From an uncultured Ruminococcus sp. (GTDB lineage Bacteria > Bacillota > Clostridia > Lachnospirales > Lachnospiraceae), in the NCBI GenBank assembly GCA_934359255.1, contig CAKRLG010000001.1, positions 124,001 through 188,000 of the forward strand: a stretch of 64,000 nt of DNA. Direction: 5' to 3'. The notes under the pieces were generated by a model that saw nothing but the letters and a program-made list of their open reading frames with translations, made no database searches and had not been told where the DNA came from. Position 1 is the stretch's first letter. Every line of letters starts with the position of its first letter. Below are positions 63,725 to 64,000 of the stretch, piece by piece. Both the position numbers and the translations under genes were made by a program.

Positions 63725-64000
63725 TTACTCCCATACTTTCCATGGAGCGTTTCCGCTTCTCCACATTTCTTCCAGTTTCTTCTTCTCGTTCATCGTATCC
63801 ATACACTGCCAGAAACCGTTATGGCGATATGCATCCAGCTGTCCTCTTCTGGCTGCCTCTTCCAGAGGGTATTTCTCAAATACGGTCGCGTCTCCTTCGA
63901 TCAGATCCAGAATCTCCGGTTCCAGTACCATAAATCCTGCGTTGATCCAGCCGCTGTCTTCCTGTTTTTTCTCTTTGAAGTTTGTGATTTCACCATCTTC
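63725..64000 (-). CDS. rfbF: Glucose-1-phosphate cytidylyltransferase (partial, N-terminus outside window)
   Basis: The last 91 residues are present. DSGWINAGFMVLEPEILDLI, FEKYPLEEAARRGQLDAYRHNGFWQCMDTMNEKKKLEEMW and the end SGNAPWKVWE are characteristic of RfbF, which makes CDP-glucose from CTP and glucose 1-phosphate. It starts outside the right edge. With rfbG it supplies the CDP-sugar for rfbH. Confidence 0.93.
   Translation of the reverse strand, partial: EDGEITNFKEKKQEDSGWINAGFMVLEPEILDLIEGDATVFEKYPLEEAARRGQLDAYRHNGFWQCMDTMNEKKKLEEMWRSGNAPWKVWE

Overview
The window reads as chromosomal DNA of an anaerobic, spore-forming Clostridia member, most likely Lachnospiraceae. Support: reverse rubrerythrin under a PerR/Fur-type operator, a FeoA-FeoB fusion, NADP-type glutamate dehydrogenase, a DRTGG/CBS family II pyrophosphatase, adjacent SpoIID and SpoIIQ genes, strong AGGAGG-type ribosome sites and moderate GC. 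No rRNA, tRNA, CRISPR array, prophage or intact transposase gene was recognised.

Layout. 1-6.2 kb: ferrous iron transporter (cut by the window edge), DMT exporter, DAHP synthase with a hairpin leader, a long palindromic element, a 48-residue peptide gene and a membrane diguanylate cyclase. 6.3-9.5 kb: a TA-flanked MITE-like element, a DUF1292 protein, PerR, reverse rubrerythrin, CobO and RelQ. 9.8-17.2 kb: YpuA-like secreted protein, KsgA, a large TPR/acidic/AAA protein, a repeat-rich gap, MurA and a shikimate-kinase-like protein. 17.4-28.9 kb: LysR/MATE pair, corrinoid-protein activator, DNA polymerase IV, GdhA, flavin reductase, pyrophosphatase, S1 protein and hemolysin III. 29-31.8 kb: a small accessory patch (Nudix, orphan HEPN, Rpn nuclease, long hairpin, remnant of a wall-anchored surface protein) partly bracketed by a 28-bp exact direct repeat.

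31.8-41.4 kb is an alpha-galactoside utilisation locus: AraC regulator, ABC binding protein and two permeases, then alpha-galactosidases of three glycoside hydrolase families (GH36, GH27, GH4). 41.6-43 kb: GIY-YIG protein and a second Rpn protein. 43.2-49.6 kb: spoIIQ, spoIID, then an overlapping transglutaminase/DUF58/MoxR operon.

49.6-64 kb is a cell-surface polysaccharide cluster read toward low coordinates: CDP-glucose synthesis (RfbF, RfbG), 3-deoxygenation (RfbH), two CapK-like adenylate-forming enzymes around a flippase, a thiamine-diphosphate enzyme, an atypical SDR, a GtrB-like glycosyltransferase and two large polytopic membrane proteins. RfbF-RfbG-RfbH plus a thiamine-diphosphate enzyme plus an SDR matches the logic of yersiniose A synthesis (YerE/YerF in Yersinia). 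I infer a two-carbon-branched 3,6-dideoxyhexose on this Gram-positive's envelope, the most interesting prediction here. The second highlight is a MITE family: two 142-bp copies with perfect 8-bp target duplications and compensatory stem changes.
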